A stretch of DNA of 34,420 bases from contig JAVBQA010000072.1 of assembly GCA_031549325.1 (NCBI GenBank), positions 1 through 34,420 of the forward strand. Reading direction: 5' to 3'. Both the position numbers and the translations under genes were made by a program. Every line of letters begins with the position of its first letter. The first letter of the stretch is position 1. Positions 23,552 to 31,652 of this stretch are shown one piece after another. Under the pieces are notes generated by a model, which was not told the origin of the DNA, made no database searches, and worked only from the letters and a program-made list of their open reading frames with translations. Source of the DNA: JAJDGF01 sp031549325 (GTDB lineage Bacteria > Bacillota > Clostridia > Christensenellales > Aristaeellaceae).

Positions 23552-25276
23552 TTATGCGCGCTTCAGCGTGAAGCTGAAGGTGGATCCTTCGTTCGGCTGG
23601 CTCGTCAGGCGGATCTCCTCGCCCATCAGCTTCAGCAGCTCGCTGGCGATGCTGAGCCCCAGTCCCGAGCCCATGCCGCTGTGGGCCTTGTCGACCTTGT
23701 AGAACCGGTCAAACACGTACGGCTGGTCTTGCGGGTCGATGCCGATTCCGGTGTCGCCGACGCTGAGCAGCACCCGCTCGTCGTCCCAGGCGGCGCTCAG
23801 TGTCACGCCGCCCTCGGGCGTGTATTTGATGGCGTTGTCGATCAAAATCACCAGCACCTGCTCCACCCGGTCGGGGTTGCTCAGCACATCGGGGCAGCCC
23901 GACAGCGATTCGTCCAGCGTGAAGCGCAGGCCGCGCTCCCCGGCGATGGGCACGTATTTTTCGGCCAGCTCCTCAAAGATGGGGGTGAGCCGCACCTTCT
24001 CGGCGCTCAGCAGCAGCGAGCCGCTCTGCAGCCTTGACAGCTCCATCAGGTCGTCGATCAGCCGGGACAGCCGCATGGTCTCGCGCAGCATGATCGAGTA
24101 GTAGCGCTGCTTGGTCTCTTCCTTCTGCACCATGCCCTCGCTCAGCGGCTCCACCAGCGCGCGCATGGCGGTGAGCGGCGTGCGCATCTCGTGGGACACG
24201 TTGGCCACGTAGTCGCGCCGCGTGCGCTCGAGCCGCTCGCTCTCGGTGATGTCGGTGAACAGGCCCACGGCGCCGGCGATCTCGCCCGCCTCGTTGAGGA
24301 TGGGCGCGATGGACATCCGGATCACGCGCCCGGGCAGGTTCAGCGGCCGGGACACGTGCTCGCCGGTTTGGATCGCGCCGCGGAAATCCGCCAGAATGCC
24401 CTCGTCCGGCGTGATGCCCATGCGGCCGATGGCCGGATTGGTGTGGGTCACGCGCAGCAGATTGTCCACCGACACGATGCCCTCGCTCAGCCCGTTGATG
24501 GTCTGCTCCAGCCGGTTGCGCTCGAGGACGAGCGTCGAAATCGTCAGCGACAGCTCCTGCGACAGGAAGTTCAGCGCGCCACCCAGCTCGCCCACCTCGC
24601 CGCGCTGGCTGGCGTCCGCGCGCTGGGTGAAATCGCCCGCGGCCATCTTGCTGGCCACGTTGCGCATCTGCCTCAGCGGGTTCACCACCCGCCCGATCAC
24701 GTAAAACACAATGATGGCCGTCAGCGGCAGGCTGAGCATCAGCGACAGCATCAGCGCGCCGTTTAAACTGCCCATGGCCAGGCTGGCCTCGATGGCGGGC
24801 ACCACCATCAGCGTCGCGCCGCGAACGTGGCCGTGCTTGCCGAGCGGCACGCCCACGCCCACCATGGACGTGTGCTTGAGCTGGGGGATGTCGGCGGTCC
24901 GAAGCTCGCCCTTGGTCAGCACCATCCGCGCCGCCTCGATCATGCTGTCCTTGACCGGATCCAGCCAGGAGCTGGCGAAGGTCTCTTCGCCGTCCTGGTT
25001 GACGACCACCATATAGGCCCCGAGCAGGTTGTCGCTCGCCTGGTCCATGGTGAACGAGCCCAGCAGCCCCGTGAAGTCGAGGCTGTTGCTCTGGAACTGC
25101 TCGATCATGCGGCCTATGGAGCGCGCCTTGGGCAGCAGTTCCTCTTCCTTCATGCGCGTGAACAGGCTGCGCGCCACGAAGTTATAGATGATCGTGGTGA
25201 TCAGCGCGGTGACCAGGATCATCAGCACCACCACGCTGAACAGCCGGACGAACAAGACGCTGTGCCTGCTGCTCAC
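23552..25276 (-). CDS. sensor histidine kinase (HAMP-PAS-HisKA-HATPase)
   Basis: The 574-residue PhoR/WalK-like kinase has a membrane helix at about 8-31, an extracytoplasmic sensor domain to about 170, and a second helix at 174-196. HAMP follows (about 197-250, NPLRQMRNVASKMAAGDF), then a PAS domain (about 255-345). The phosphoacceptor is H362 in NVSHEMRTPL. The ATPase shows the N-box LIDNAIKYTP (478-487), DTGIGID, FDRFYKVD and GMGSGLGLSI. The GTG start overlaps the stop of the response-regulator gene as GTGA, so the pair is co-translated. It lies upstream of the ABC operon on the same strand. Confidence 0.94.
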   Translation of the reverse strand: MSSRHSVLFVRLFSVVVLMILVTALITTIIYNFVARSLFTRMKEEELLPKARSIGRMIEQFQSNSLDFTGLLGSFTMDQASDNLLGAYMVVVNQDGEETFASSWLDPVKDSMIEAARMVLTKGELRTADIPQLKHTSMVGVGVPLGKHGHVRGATLMVVPAIEASLAMGSLNGALMLSLMLSLPLTAIIVFYVIGRVVNPLRQMRNVASKMAAGDFTQRADASQRGEVGELGGALNFLSQELSLTISTLVLERNRLEQTINGLSEGIVSVDNLLRVTHTNPAIGRMGITPDEGILADFRGAIQTGEHVSRPLNLPGRVIRMSIAPILNEAGEIAGAVGLFTDITESERLERTRRDYVANVSHEMRTPLTAMRALVEPLSEGMVQKEETKQRYYSIMLRETMRLSRLIDDLMELSRLQSGSLLLSAEKVRLTPIFEELAEKYVPIAGERGLRFTLDESLSGCPDVLSNPDRVEQVLVILIDNAIKYTPEGGVTLSAAWDDERVLLSVGDTGIGIDPQDQPYVFDRFYKVDKAHSGMGSGLGLSIASELLKLMGEEIRLTSQPNEGSTFSFTLKRA

Positions 25277-25977
25277 GGCGCGTCAACCTCGAACTTGTAG
25301 CCCACGCCGTAGATCGTCTTCAGCCCCCACGGCACGCCCTCCTGGGGCAGCTTCTGGCGGATGCGCTTGATGTGGGTGTCCACGGTGCGCGTGTCGCCGA
25401 AGTAATCGTAGCCCCAGACGCGGCTCAGAATCTGCTCGCGCGAAAACACCTGCCCCACGCTCTGCGCCAGCATGTGCAGGATCTCGACCTCCTTGGGCGT
25501 GAACGGGATCACCTGGCCCATGGCCTTGACCTGGTAGTTCGACAGGTTGATCTCCAGCTGCGGGTAGCGGATGATGCCGTCGGCCTCGGGCTCCACGGGT
25601 TCGGAAAAGCGGCGCAGCACCGCTCGGATGCGCGCCAGCACCTCGCGCGGGCTGAACGGCTTCACGATGTAGTCGTCCGCGCCCAGCTCCAGGCCAAGGA
25701 TTCGGTCGATCTCCTCGCTCTTGGCGGTCAGCATGATGATGGGCAGCTTGCTGGTCTTCCGGATCATGCGGCACACGTCGGTGCCGGTGAGCTTGGGCAT
25801 CATCAGATCCAGAATCATGAGGTCGGGGTGCTCGCTGTCCGCCAGCTCCAGCGCCTGCTCGCCGTCATACGCCGACACATGGCCGATGCCCTCTGAATCC
25901 AGGTATAAACCCATGGACTCATGCACCACCGGGTCGTCGTCGCAGATCAGGATCAGGGGGCAGGTTCCCTTGGCCAT
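25273..25977 (-). CDS. OmpR/PhoB-family response regulator
   Basis: This 234-residue DNA-binding regulator has receiver-domain acidic residues D13-D15, phosphoacceptor D57 in LDLMMP, T84 and K106 (VKPF). The C-terminal winged-helix domain includes FTPKEVEILHMLAQSVGQVFSREQIL and RTVDTHIKRIRQKL. The ATG has a good GAGGTGATC ribosome binding site. It is first in the operon with the kinase. The nearby envelope ABC module is a plausible target, but no binding site was identified. Confidence 0.95.
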   Translation of the reverse strand: MAKGTCPLILICDDDPVVHESMGLYLDSEGIGHVSAYDGEQALELADSEHPDLMILDLMMPKLTGTDVCRMIRKTSKLPIIMLTAKSEEIDRILGLELGADDYIVKPFSPREVLARIRAVLRRFSEPVEPEADGIIRYPQLEINLSNYQVKAMGQVIPFTPKEVEILHMLAQSVGQVFSREQILSRVWGYDYFGDTRTVDTHIKRIRQKLPQEGVPWGLKTIYGVGYKFEVDAP

Positions 25978-26005
25978 GTGATCACCTCATTCGCTTTCTG
26001 CCTAC

Positions 26006-26034
26006 ATTATAGGCGCGCGCTCCGGGCAGCGCAA
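26006..26034 (-). promoter_or_regulatory. promoter of the two-component operon
   Basis: On the minus strand, -35 TTGCGC (26034-26029), a 17-bp spacer and a perfect -10 TATAAT (26011-26006) are present. The regulator ATG lies about 30 bases downstream of the -10. Confidence 0.8.
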
Positions 26035-26116
26035 CAGCCCGGAACAAGTTGTCATCAGAAAGCCACGATTCGTTCAAGATCAAGGGCCTTCAGGCCAACT
26101 ATCTTCGCCAACCGCA

Positions 26117-26470
26117 TCACTTCAGGCCGCCCGCCACCATGCACAACCCATCCACCAGCAGCGCCGCCAGCAGCGCGGGCGCGAATCCGTCCACCTGAAA
26201 TCCCGGGAACACCTGGGGCAGCAGCAGGATCAGCGCGGCGTCCAGCACGAAGTTGAAGAGTCCCATGGTCAGACAGCCGATGGGCAGCGTCAGAATGCGC
26301 AGCGCCGGCCGCAACAGCAGATAGACAAACCCGAGCAGCACCCCCGCCAGCAGCGCGGTTTCAAGCTTGTCCGCGCGGATGCCGGGCAGCAGTTGGGTGC
26401 AGGTGGGCATGGCCAGCACGCAGCACAGAAACCCCAGCGTGCGCCGCCCCATGGTCGGCCGCCTGCTCAT
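26117..26470 (-). CDS. four-helix holin-like membrane protein (phage holin IV / YvlD-like, PF04020 type)
   Basis: The 117-residue protein has four hydrophobic segments and the family-like core LLGFVYLLLRPALRILTLPIGCLTMGLFNFVLDAALILLLPQVFPGF. Members are widespread chromosomal membrane proteins and, despite the name, usually not lysis proteins. The ATG at 26470 has GGAGG 8 bases upstream and overlaps the RluA-family stop as ATGA. The longer in-frame extension is the antisense-like part of the upstream gene. It is last in the ileS operon. Confidence 0.88.
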   Translation of the reverse strand: MSRRPTMGRRTLGFLCCVLAMPTCTQLLPGIRADKLETALLAGVLLGFVYLLLRPALRILTLPIGCLTMGLFNFVLDAALILLLPQVFPGFQVDGFAPALLAALLVDGLCMVAGGLK

Positions 26471-27165
26471 TGAATGGCCTCCGAAAACCGCGCCCATACG
26501 CCGGAGGCCAGCGGGTCGCTCCGCAATGCCAGCGGCTGCCTCTGCGTGGGGTGCTCGATGGTCAGGCCATGCGCCCACAGCGCCAGCTGCTCGCCCGGCC
26601 TGCCGTTCCCGTAGCGCGCGTCACCCCACAGGGGCAGGCCTGCGTGCGCGTGCTGCACCCGGATCTGGTGCGAGCGCCCGGTGAGCAGATCCACCTCGGC
26701 CAGCGTCAGGCCGTCATGGGCGGCCAGCGGCCTCGTGGTGAGCCGCGCCAGCTTCGCGCCGGGCGTGCCCTCGGGCACCACGCTCGAGCTGCCGGTTTTT
26801 TCGTCTTTCAGCAGCCAGTCGGCCAGCTCACGCTGCTCCGGCAGACTGCCCTGCAGCACGCAGAGATAGGCCTTCCGGGCAGCGTGTCCGGCGAACTGGG
26901 CGCTCAGCCGCGCCGCGGCCTTGCTCGTGCGCGCCAGCACCATGCAGCCGCCCACCGGCCTGTCCAGCCGGTGCACCAGCCCCAGAAACACCGCGCCCGG
27001 CTTATTGAACTTCTCGCCGATGAACGCCTTGCACGCCGTCAGCACATCCAGATCGCCCGAGGCGTCGGCCTGCACCGGCATGTTGGGCGGTTTCTCGACC
27101 GCCAGCAGATGGTTGTCCAAATACAACACCGGAATCTGATAACGCCCAGCCTGTACCTTTTCCAT
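26467..27165 (-). CDS. RluA-family pseudouridine synthase
   Basis: The 232-residue enzyme isomerises uridine to pseudouridine in rRNA or tRNA; the exact target is unknown. The catalytic motif is HRLDRPVGG with D68. The opening VLYLDNHLLAVEKPPNMPVQ and the GRSHQIRVQHAHAGLPLWGDARYG region are typical. There is no N-terminal S4 domain. The ATG at 27165 has GGAAGGA upstream; the far longer in-frame frame to 28104 runs through the neighbouring methyltransferase in the wrong phase. Confidence 0.93.
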   Translation of the reverse strand: MEKVQAGRYQIPVLYLDNHLLAVEKPPNMPVQADASGDLDVLTACKAFIGEKFNKPGAVFLGLVHRLDRPVGGCMVLARTSKAAARLSAQFAGHAARKAYLCVLQGSLPEQRELADWLLKDEKTGSSSVVPEGTPGAKLARLTTRPLAAHDGLTLAEVDLLTGRSHQIRVQHAHAGLPLWGDARYGNGRPGEQLALWAHGLTIEHPTQRQPLALRSDPLASGVWARFSEAIQ

Positions 27166-27190
27166 CCTGTTTCCTTCCACAAGTCGGGAT

Positions 27191-27244
27191 GCCCAAGGGG
27201 CGTGCCCCTTGGGCGGGGTCAGGGGGGGAACTAGTGTTCCCCCT
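27191..27244. repeat. paired GC-rich hairpins after the methyltransferase gene
   Basis: GCCCAAGGGGC (27191-27201) pairs with GCCCCTTGGGC (27204-27214). Next to it, AGGGGG...GAAC (27221-27231) pairs with GTTCCCCCT (27236-27244), a stem that contains the methyltransferase stop codon. Neither stem has a T-run on the minus strand, so readthrough to the RluA gene is expected. Confidence 0.6.
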
Positions 27245-28097
27245 CGCGCCAGCGGCCCGACGCGCCGCAGGGCAGCACGCCGCCGGCCGTGACGGGCAGC
27301 ACGATCTCGTCGGCGGCCACTGTTCCGCCGTGTTTCCTGCCCACGGTCATCTGCAGCATGTTGCTCAGCACGGCGGGCTGGAGCCCCGTGGTGTAGCTGT
27401 TGATGAGCATGAACAGCGGCGATTCGGACAGCACCTCGGCGCAGGCCGACACCAGCCCGAACAGCTCGTTTTCCAGCTTCCACACCTCGCCGCCCGGGCC
27501 GCGCCCATAGCTGGGCGGATCCATCAGAATGCCGTCGTAGGCATTGCCCCGGCGCTGCTCGCGCGAAACAAACTTCAGCGCGTCGTCGATGATCCAGCGC
27601 GTTTTGTCCTTGGCGATCCCGCTCAGCGCGCAGTTCTCGCCCGCCCAGGAAACCATGCCCTTGGCGGCGTCCACATGGGTCACCTGCGCGCCCGCCTGGG
27701 CGCAGGCCAGCGTCGCGCCGCCGGTGTAGCCAAACAGGTTCAAGACTTTGATCGGGCGGCCCGCACCCTGGATCAGCCCGGCCATCCAGTCCCAGTTCAC
27801 CGCCTGTTCGGGGAACAGCCCCGTGTGCTTGAAGCCGGTGGGGCGCACGTAAAAGCTGAGCGCCTTGTATTTCACCACCCAGCGCTCGGGCAGCTTTTTC
27901 TGGAATGCCCACTCGCCGCCGCCCTTCTCCGAGCGGTGGTAGTGCGCGTCCGCCAGGGGCCACAGCCCCGGGCTCTGCACAGGCCAGATGGCCTGCGGAT
28001 CTGGCCGCCGAAGCACGATCTCGCCCCAGCGCTCCAGCTTCTCGCCAGCGCCGCAGTCGAGCACCTCGTAGTCCCGCCAGCCGTCTGCAATGAACAT
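27231..28097 (-). CDS. class I SAM-dependent methyltransferase (RlmI-like)
   Basis: The 288-residue protein has the SAM-binding motif VLNLFGYTGGATL (118-130), the acidic HVDAAKGMVSWAGEN strand and the catalytic-type motif ILMDPPSYGRG. This is the arrangement of PF10672/RlmI-like rRNA methyltransferases; the target base is not predictable. It lacks an N-terminal PUA domain and has its own N-terminal domain (DGWRDYEVLDCGAGEKLERWG). The ATG at 28097 has AAAGGGATG upstream. It sits 79 bases after ileS, with a GGGGGC/GCCCCC hairpin (28113-28127) in the gap. Confidence 0.9.
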   Translation of the reverse strand: MFIADGWRDYEVLDCGAGEKLERWGEIVLRRPDPQAIWPVQSPGLWPLADAHYHRSEKGGGEWAFQKKLPERWVVKYKALSFYVRPTGFKHTGLFPEQAVNWDWMAGLIQGAGRPIKVLNLFGYTGGATLACAQAGAQVTHVDAAKGMVSWAGENCALSGIAKDKTRWIIDDALKFVSREQRRGNAYDGILMDPPSYGRGPGGEVWKLENELFGLVSACAEVLSESPLFMLINSYTTGLQPAVLSNMLQMTVGRKHGGTVAADEIVLPVTAGGVLPCGASGRWREGEH

Positions 28098-28112
28098 TGG
28101 TCATCCCTTTCC

Positions 28113-28127
28113 GGGGGCTCCGCCCCC
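28113..28127. repeat. short GC hairpin between ileS and the methyltransferase gene
   Basis: GGGGGC (28113-28118) pairs with GCCCCC (28122-28127). The stem is like the TTCG-loop repeats elsewhere in the window but has a TCC loop and lacks the GAAAACC extension. Confidence 0.45.
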
Positions 28128-28176
28128 CATGCCCGGCTCGAGGGTCATTGCCCCTTAAGCATTCCGCCCACGGGCG

Positions 28177-31100
28177 TCATCTTTCAATCTGGATGTCCAT
28201 CTTCTCGCCGTTGATGTCCCAGGACTTGCCGCCGGGGGCTTCGGTGATGGCGTTGGCCAGCACCTTTTGCGAGATCTCGCCCGCGAACTTGGCGATGGCG
28301 GCCCTAAGCGGCGCGGAGGCGGTGCTGTAGCTGACTTTGATGCGGTCGGTAACCTCGAAGCTCGCGTCCTTGCGCATGGTCTGGATTTTGGAAATCACTT
28401 CGCGCATGAAACCCTCCTCGATCAGCTCGGGGGTCAGGTTGGTGTTCAGCACGACCGTCAGCTCGCGCTCGGTCTCGGAGGCGAAGCCCGGCTTCTGCAT
28501 GGGCTCGGTCAGCACGTCGCCCACGTCCAGCGCGACCTCGGCGCCCTGCACGTCGAACGTCAGCCGCTCGCCGCGCTCAAAGGCGTCCACCACGTCGTTG
28601 CCATCCATCTTCAGCAGCGCCTGGCCGATGGCCCCGAGCAGCTTGCCGTACTTCGGGCCCAGCGTGCGCATCTGCGGCTTGCAAAGGTAAGTCGTGAACG
28701 CGCGGGCGTCGGTCACGAACTCGACAGTTTTCACGTTCAGCTCGTCTTCGATCAGCGCGGTCAGCGCGGAGGGCAACTCCGCGCCTTTCACGTACAGCGC
28801 CTGGGCGGGTTGGCGCACCTTCAGGTTGGCCGAAGCCCTCGCGGCGCGGCCCAGCTGCACGGCGCGGATGACCACGTCCATGTGCGCCTCGAGCTTGGGA
28901 TCGATCAGCGATTTGTCGGCGGACGGGAAGTCGGTCAGGTGCACCGAGATCGGCGCGCTCAGCCCCTGCTCAGCCACCAGATTCTGATACATGGTCTCGG
29001 CCATGAACGGGATGAACGGCGCGCACAGCCCGCACAGCGTGACCAGCACGTGATGCAGCGTCTGGAACGCGGCCAGCTTGTCGCCCTCCGTGCCCGCGGC
29101 CCAGAAGCGCTCGCGGCAGCGGCGCACATACCAGTTGGACAGCTCATCCACAAACGCCGCGATGGCGCGGCTGGTCTCGGTGGGCTTGATCGCAGAGAGT
29201 CCATCGTCCACGAACGCCACCAGCGTGTTGAGCTTGCTCAGCACCCACTTGTCCATCAACGTCAAGGCGCTCGGATCCGCCTTGTGCTTGCTCAGTTCGT
29301 AGCCGTCGATGGACGCGTACAGCGTGAAGAACGCATAGGTGTTCCACAGCGTTCCCATGAATTTTCGCTGCATCTCGGACACCAGCTCGTCGGAGAAGCG
29401 GCTGGGCAGCCAGGGCGCGCCCGCGGCGTAGAAATACCAGCGCACGGCGTCCGCGCCCTGCTTGTCCAGCACATCCCACGGGTCGACCACGTTGCCCTTG
29501 TGCTTGCTCATCTTCACGCCGTCCTTGTCGCCCACGTGCCCCAGCACCAGGCAGCTCTTGAAGGACGACTTGCCAAACACAAGCGTGGAGATCGCCAGCA
29601 GCGTGTAGAACCAGCCGCGGGTCTGGTCGATGGCCTCGCTGATGAAGTCGGCGGGGAAGTTGGCCTCGAAGATCTCCTTGTTTTCAAAGGGATAGTGCCA
29701 CTGGGCGAAGGGCATGGAGCCGCTGTCGTACCAGCAGTCGATGACCTCGGGCGTGCGCTTCATCTCGGCGCCGCACGCGTCGCAGGTGAGCGTCACCGCG
29801 TCGATGTAGGGGCGGTGCAGCTCGGGCAGGTTCTCGGTGTGATGGCCGAGCCTCATCAGTTCCTCCCGGGAGCCGATGACGTGCGTGTGGCCGCACTTGC
29901 ACACCCACACCGGCAGCGGCGTGCCCCAGTAGCGCTCGCGCGACAGGCCCCAGTCCAGCACGTTTTCGACGAAATTGCCCATGCGACCGTCCTTGATGTT
30001 GTCGGGCAGCCAGTTGACGGACTGGTTGTTTTGGACCAGCTGATCGCGCACCTCGGTCATGCGGATGAACCAGGTGGAGCGGGCATAGTAGATCAGCGGG
30101 GTGTCGCAGCGCCAGCAGAACGGGTAGTTGTGCGCATAAGGCGCGGTCTTGATGAGCAGAGCGGATTCCTTCAGCGCCCGGACGATTTCGGGGTCGGCTT
30201 TCTTCACAAACAGGCCGGCCCAGGGCGTGCGCTTGTCCATCTCGCCCTTGGTGTCCACCAGCTGCAGGAACGGCAGGCCGTTCACCCGGCCCACGCGCGC
30301 GTCGTCCTCGCCGAACGCGGGCGCGATGTGCACGATGCCGGTGCCATCCTCGACCGTCACGTAGTCGTCGGCCAGCACGCGCCAGGCCGGCTTGTCGACC
30401 AGTTCTTTGACGAATGGGAACAGCGGTTCATACTCCATGCCGACCAGCGCCGAGCCCTTGACAGTCTCGAGCACATGCACCGCGGCATCCTCGCCGAACA
30501 CTTGAGAAATCAGCGCCACGGCCATGATGTAGGTGTCGCCTTTCAGCTCGAATTTCGCATAATCCACCTCGGCGTTCACGCACAGCGCCACATTGCTCGG
30601 GAGCGTCCACGGCGTGGTCGTCCAGGCGCAGAGGTAGGTTTTGGGCGCGCCCTTCACCGGGAAGCGCACGTAGGCGGTCTGGTCCTCGACCTCCTTGTAG
30701 CCCTGCGCCACCTCGTGGCTCGACAGCGCGGTGCCGCAGCGCGGGCAGTAGGGGACCACCTTGTGGCCCTTGTACAGCAGGCCCTTGTCGGCGACCTGCT
30801 TCAAGGACCACCACACCGATTCGATGTAGTTGTCCTCATAGGTGATGTAAGGGCTCGCCATGTCCGCCCAGAAGCCCACGCGCTCAGACATGCGCTCCCA
30901 TTCGCCCTTGTACTTCCAGACGGACTTTTTGCACTCCTGAATGAACGGCTCGATGCCGTACTGCTCGATCTGCTCCTTGCCGTCCAGCCCCAGCAGCTTC
31001 TCGACCTCCAGCTCCACCGGCAGGCCGTGGGTGTCCCAGCCCGCCTTGCGCAGCACCATCTTGCCCTTCATCGCCTGGTAGCGCGGGATCAGGTCCTTGA

Positions 31101-31290
31101 ACGCGCGGGTCTCGATGTGGCCGATGTGGGGCTTGCCGTTGGCCGTCGGCGGCCCATCGTAGAAGGTGAACACGTCGCACCCCTTGCGCAGGTCGATGGA
31201 CTTTTGGAAGATGTCGTGCTTTCGCCAGAACTCGATCACCTCGGCCTCGCGCGCGAGGAAATCCAGGTCGGTGGACACTTTCTTGAACAT
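28177..31290 (-). CDS. ileS: isoleucyl-tRNA synthetase, type 2
   Basis: The 1037-residue class I synthetase charges tRNA-Ile. HIGH is present as PHIGH (H55-H58) and KMSKS as GVKMSKHKGNV. The CP1 editing insertion follows VPYCPRCGTALSSHEV, and the C-terminal tRNA-binding region is complete. Length and signatures such as RKAGWDTHGLPVELEVEK and RWYFYAAGAPWLPSRFS mark the eukaryote/archaea-like type 2 enzyme, which in the known family tends to tolerate mupirocin. The ATG at 31290 has AGGAGGGG upstream. Expression is controlled by the Ile T-box leader. It is first in an operon with two RNA-modification genes. Confidence 0.95.
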   Translation of the reverse strand: MFKKVSTDLDFLAREAEVIEFWRKHDIFQKSIDLRKGCDVFTFYDGPPTANGKPHIGHIETRAFKDLIPRYQAMKGKMVLRKAGWDTHGLPVELEVEKLLGLDGKEQIEQYGIEPFIQECKKSVWKYKGEWERMSERVGFWADMASPYITYEDNYIESVWWSLKQVADKGLLYKGHKVVPYCPRCGTALSSHEVAQGYKEVEDQTAYVRFPVKGAPKTYLCAWTTTPWTLPSNVALCVNAEVDYAKFELKGDTYIMAVALISQVFGEDAAVHVLETVKGSALVGMEYEPLFPFVKELVDKPAWRVLADDYVTVEDGTGIVHIAPAFGEDDARVGRVNGLPFLQLVDTKGEMDKRTPWAGLFVKKADPEIVRALKESALLIKTAPYAHNYPFCWRCDTPLIYYARSTWFIRMTEVRDQLVQNNQSVNWLPDNIKDGRMGNFVENVLDWGLSRERYWGTPLPVWVCKCGHTHVIGSREELMRLGHHTENLPELHRPYIDAVTLTCDACGAEMKRTPEVIDCWYDSGSMPFAQWHYPFENKEIFEANFPADFISEAIDQTRGWFYTLLAISTLVFGKSSFKSCLVLGHVGDKDGVKMSKHKGNVVDPWDVLDKQGADAVRWYFYAAGAPWLPSRFSDELVSEMQRKFMGTLWNTYAFFTLYASIDGYELSKHKADPSALTLMDKWVLSKLNTLVAFVDDGLSAIKPTETSRAIAAFVDELSNWYVRRCRERFWAAGTEGDKLAAFQTLHHVLVTLCGLCAPFIPFMAETMYQNLVAEQGLSAPISVHLTDFPSADKSLIDPKLEAHMDVVIRAVQLGRAARASANLKVRQPAQALYVKGAELPSALTALIEDELNVKTVEFVTDARAFTTYLCKPQMRTLGPKYGKLLGAIGQALLKMDGNDVVDAFERGERLTFDVQGAEVALDVGDVLTEPMQKPGFASETERELTVVLNTNLTPELIEEGFMREVISKIQTMRKDASFEVTDRIKVSYSTASAPLRAAIAKFAGEISQKVLANAITEAPGGKSWDINGEKMDIQIER

Positions 31291-31356
31291 GGTTGAAACC
31301 CCTCCTGACTGATGATGTGCCGGGGCCGGGCGGACGATCGCGGATCGCCCACAGAC

Positions 31357-31605
31357 AAAAACCACCGCCCCTTTTTGGGACGATGGTTCAATCGCGGTAC
31401 CACCCAATTTGGCGCGGATGCGCCCTCTTCGTGCACACGGTTCATGTGCGGCCGCTGTAACGGGCGAAACCCGGCGAAGCCTACTGTCTTTCAGCCCGCT
31501 GCTCCGGGGTGATTCCCTTTGTTTCCGCCCTCCGGACTCTCACCCAATGCCCGGCTCTCTTTGCGGCGCGAAACCAAGGCGCTCCCCATCTGCGCAGATT
31601 TATGT
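31357..31605 (-). promoter_or_regulatory. T-box riboswitch, isoleucine-specific (AUC specifier)
   Basis: The minus-strand leader holds AGAGAG and GGGTGAGAG Stem I elements. A specifier region GGGAATCACC contains the Ile codon ATC at 31513-31511. The T-box sequence GGGTGGTACCGCG (31405-31393) is followed by an intrinsic terminator pairing AACCATCGTCCC with GGGGCGGTGGTT around AAAAA and ending in a T-run (31388-31357). Uncharged tRNA-Ile should favour the antiterminator and allow ileS transcription. Confidence 0.95.
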
Positions 31606-31610
31606 ACACT

Positions 31611-31638
31611 ATTATAGCGCATTTCGAGCGGTTGTAAA
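31611..31638 (-). promoter_or_regulatory. promoter of the ileS T-box leader
   Basis: On the minus strand, -35 TTTACA (31638-31633), a 16-bp spacer and a perfect -10 TATAAT (31616-31611) are present. It lies just after the stop of the leucine-rich-repeat gene, with no terminator seen between. Confidence 0.85.
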
Positions 31639-31652
31639 GCCCGGCGAGAAAT

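Noticed and set aside
28267..31296. 1009-codon plus-strand open frame antisense to ileS
   Set aside because: It mirrors a clearly real synthetase gene. The translation is His/Gln/Arg/Val-rich noise with no domain, a common effect of high GC.
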